Below the pieces are notes generated by a model. The model had not been told where the DNA came from, did not search any database, and worked only from the letters and a program-made list of their open reading frames with translations. The translations under genes were made by a program, and so were the position numbers. Positions 63,064-64,000 of a stretch of 64,000 bases of DNA are shown in pieces; positions within the stretch are counted from its first letter, which is position 1; every line of letters begins with the position of its first letter. Source of the stretch: Flavobacterium frigoris (GTDB lineage: Bacteria; Bacteroidota; Bacteroidia; Flavobacteriales; Flavobacteriaceae); contig NZ_FOFZ01000007.1 of NCBI RefSeq assembly GCF_900111075.1, positions 62,001 to 126,000 on the forward strand, given 5' to 3'.

Positions 63064-64000
63064 TGAAAAGAAAAATTACAATTATAGGTTCTGGGTTTTC
63101 AGCATTGTCTGCTGCTTGCTATCTGGCTAAAGGAGGACACGAAGTCGTGGTTTTCGAAAAGAATGAAACAATAGGCGGTAGAGCAAGGCAATTAAAAAAA
63201 GATGGTTTTACATTTGATATGGGGCCAAGTTGGTACTGGATGCCAGATGTTTTCGATAGGTTCTTTGCTGATTTCGGTAAAAAGACAACAGATTATTATG
63301 AGCTTATAAAATTGTCTCCCGCTTATCGGGTTTACTTTGGTGTTGACGAATTTATTGCGATCGCAGATAATTTAGCAGAAATTGAGGCTACTTTTGAAGC
63401 CATCGAAAAAGGAAGCGGAAAGATCTTGCACGAATTCATAACAGAGGCAAAAAGTAACTATGATATTGCCATAAAAGATTTAGTTTACCGCCCAGGAGTA
63501 TCACCGCTAGAGTTGGTAACTGTGGAAACAACGAAGAAGATAGGGCAGTTTTTCAGCAATATCAGTCGCGATGTCCGCAAGAAGTTTAAAAACGAACGAT
63601 TAATACAAATTCTTGAATTCCCTGTTTTATTCCTAGGAGCAAAACCGTCTGACACGCCGTCTTTTTATAGTTTTATGAATTACGCCGATTTCGGAATGGG
63701 AACTTTTCATCCAAAAACAGGAATGTTTGACGTTGTACGAGCTATGGAAACACTCGCAAGAGAACTTGGGGTAACTTTTCATACTGATGCTAATATTGAA
63801 AAAATTATTGTCGAAAATAAAACGGCAACAGCAATTGTTGTGAACGGCGAAACGATCGCCTCAGATCTGGTTTTAAGTGGTGCTGATTATCATCATACCG
63901 AAACATTATTAGACAAGGAATATCGGGCTTACTCAGAAAAGTATTGGGATAGCCGAGTTTTCGCGCCTTCATCCTTATTGTTTTATGTAGGTTTTGATAA
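63063..64000 (+). CDS. crtI: Phytoene desaturase (CrtI family), 3' end outside window
   Basis: 312 complete codons are visible, open to the window end. The N-terminus has the FAD-binding GxGxxG-type KITIIGSGFSALSAACYLAK then EKNETIGGRARQ, followed by the substrate-side region FDMGPSWYWMPDVFDRFF typical of CrtI-type desaturases. It would introduce double bases into phytoene on the way to lycopene and zeaxanthin or flexirubin-linked carotenoids. Its position right behind a LitR/CarH-like gene, with a shared motif in both promoters, points to light control. Further crt genes are expected downstream. Confidence 0.93.
   Translation, partial: MKRKITIIGSGFSALSAACYLAKGGHEVVVFEKNETIGGRARQLKKDGFTFDMGPSWYWMPDVFDRFFADFGKKTTDYYELIKLSPAYRVYFGVDEFIAIADNLAEIEATFEAIEKGSGKILHEFITEAKSNYDIAIKDLVYRPGVSPLELVTVETTKKIGQFFSNISRDVRKKFKNERLIQILEFPVLFLGAKPSDTPSFYSFMNYADFGMGTFHPKTGMFDVVRAMETLARELGVTFHTDANIEKIIVENKTATAIVVNGETIASDLVLSGADYHHTETLLDKEYRAYSEKYWDSRVFAPSSLLFYVGFD

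Overview
The window reads as the chromosome of a member of the Flavobacteriaceae (Bacteroidota), most likely Flavobacterium or a close relative. It is AT-rich and lacks strong Shine-Dalgarno sequences. Several promoters match the Bacteroidota form TTTG/TTG-N18/19-TAnnTTTG. It encodes lineage-typical families (DUF4290, DUF4199, a START-like protein, cysteine-free L31, a GlmU-like protein), and a 6S-like RNA lies between zapA and rny. No rRNA operon, CRISPR array or intact insertion sequence was seen.

Region 1 (1-5602) is the right end of a degenerate prophage: a 5'-cut tailspike, an amidase lysin, a candidate unimolecular spanin, an orphan adenine methyltransferase and a 5'-truncated tyrosine integrase. 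It ends in a copy of the 3' half of a CAT-anticodon tRNA gene. Region 2 (5603-15064) is a second insert in tandem: a PAP2 phosphatase, a two-component system, a PepSY-like lipoprotein and an OMF/MFP/RND efflux operon. It ends in a second copy (about 400 bp, about 98% identical by eye) of the integrase 3' end plus tRNA 3' half, this time fused to the complete tRNA (15065-15138). The layout suggests serial integration at one tRNA gene. The efflux island has 11-bp-phased repeats at its two regulatory regions, which look like the binding sites of its own response regulator.

Region 3 (15294-54447) is core genome: HU, fmt, recQ, murA, a CDF transporter, aroQ, outer-membrane barrels, xerD, rny, 6S RNA, zapA, an M23 peptidase, a TonB-dependent receptor, an MsbA-like ABC exporter, a phosphosugar mutase, glycosyltransferase, L31, L34, an AGCS symporter, ABC-F, a lytic transglycosylase and carB. 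Notable here are MurA with Asp in place of the fosfomycin-target Cys, CarB without its C-terminal allosteric domain, a TTG-started TonB receptor, and an 80-bp palindrome between a glycosyltransferase and a mutase.

Region 4 (54550-60540) is a minus-strand run of redox and stress-type genes: alcohol dehydrogenase, GNAT, DUF808, a frameshifted dienelactone hydrolase, nitroreductase, an alpha/beta hydrolase and a phosphoribosyltransferase. Region 5 (61099-64000) has a KirBac-like channel, then a MerR regulator with a B12-binding-type C-terminal domain directly upstream of a phytoene desaturase gene that runs off the window. This is the arrangement expected for light-controlled carotenoid synthesis, and the two promoters share sequence motifs.
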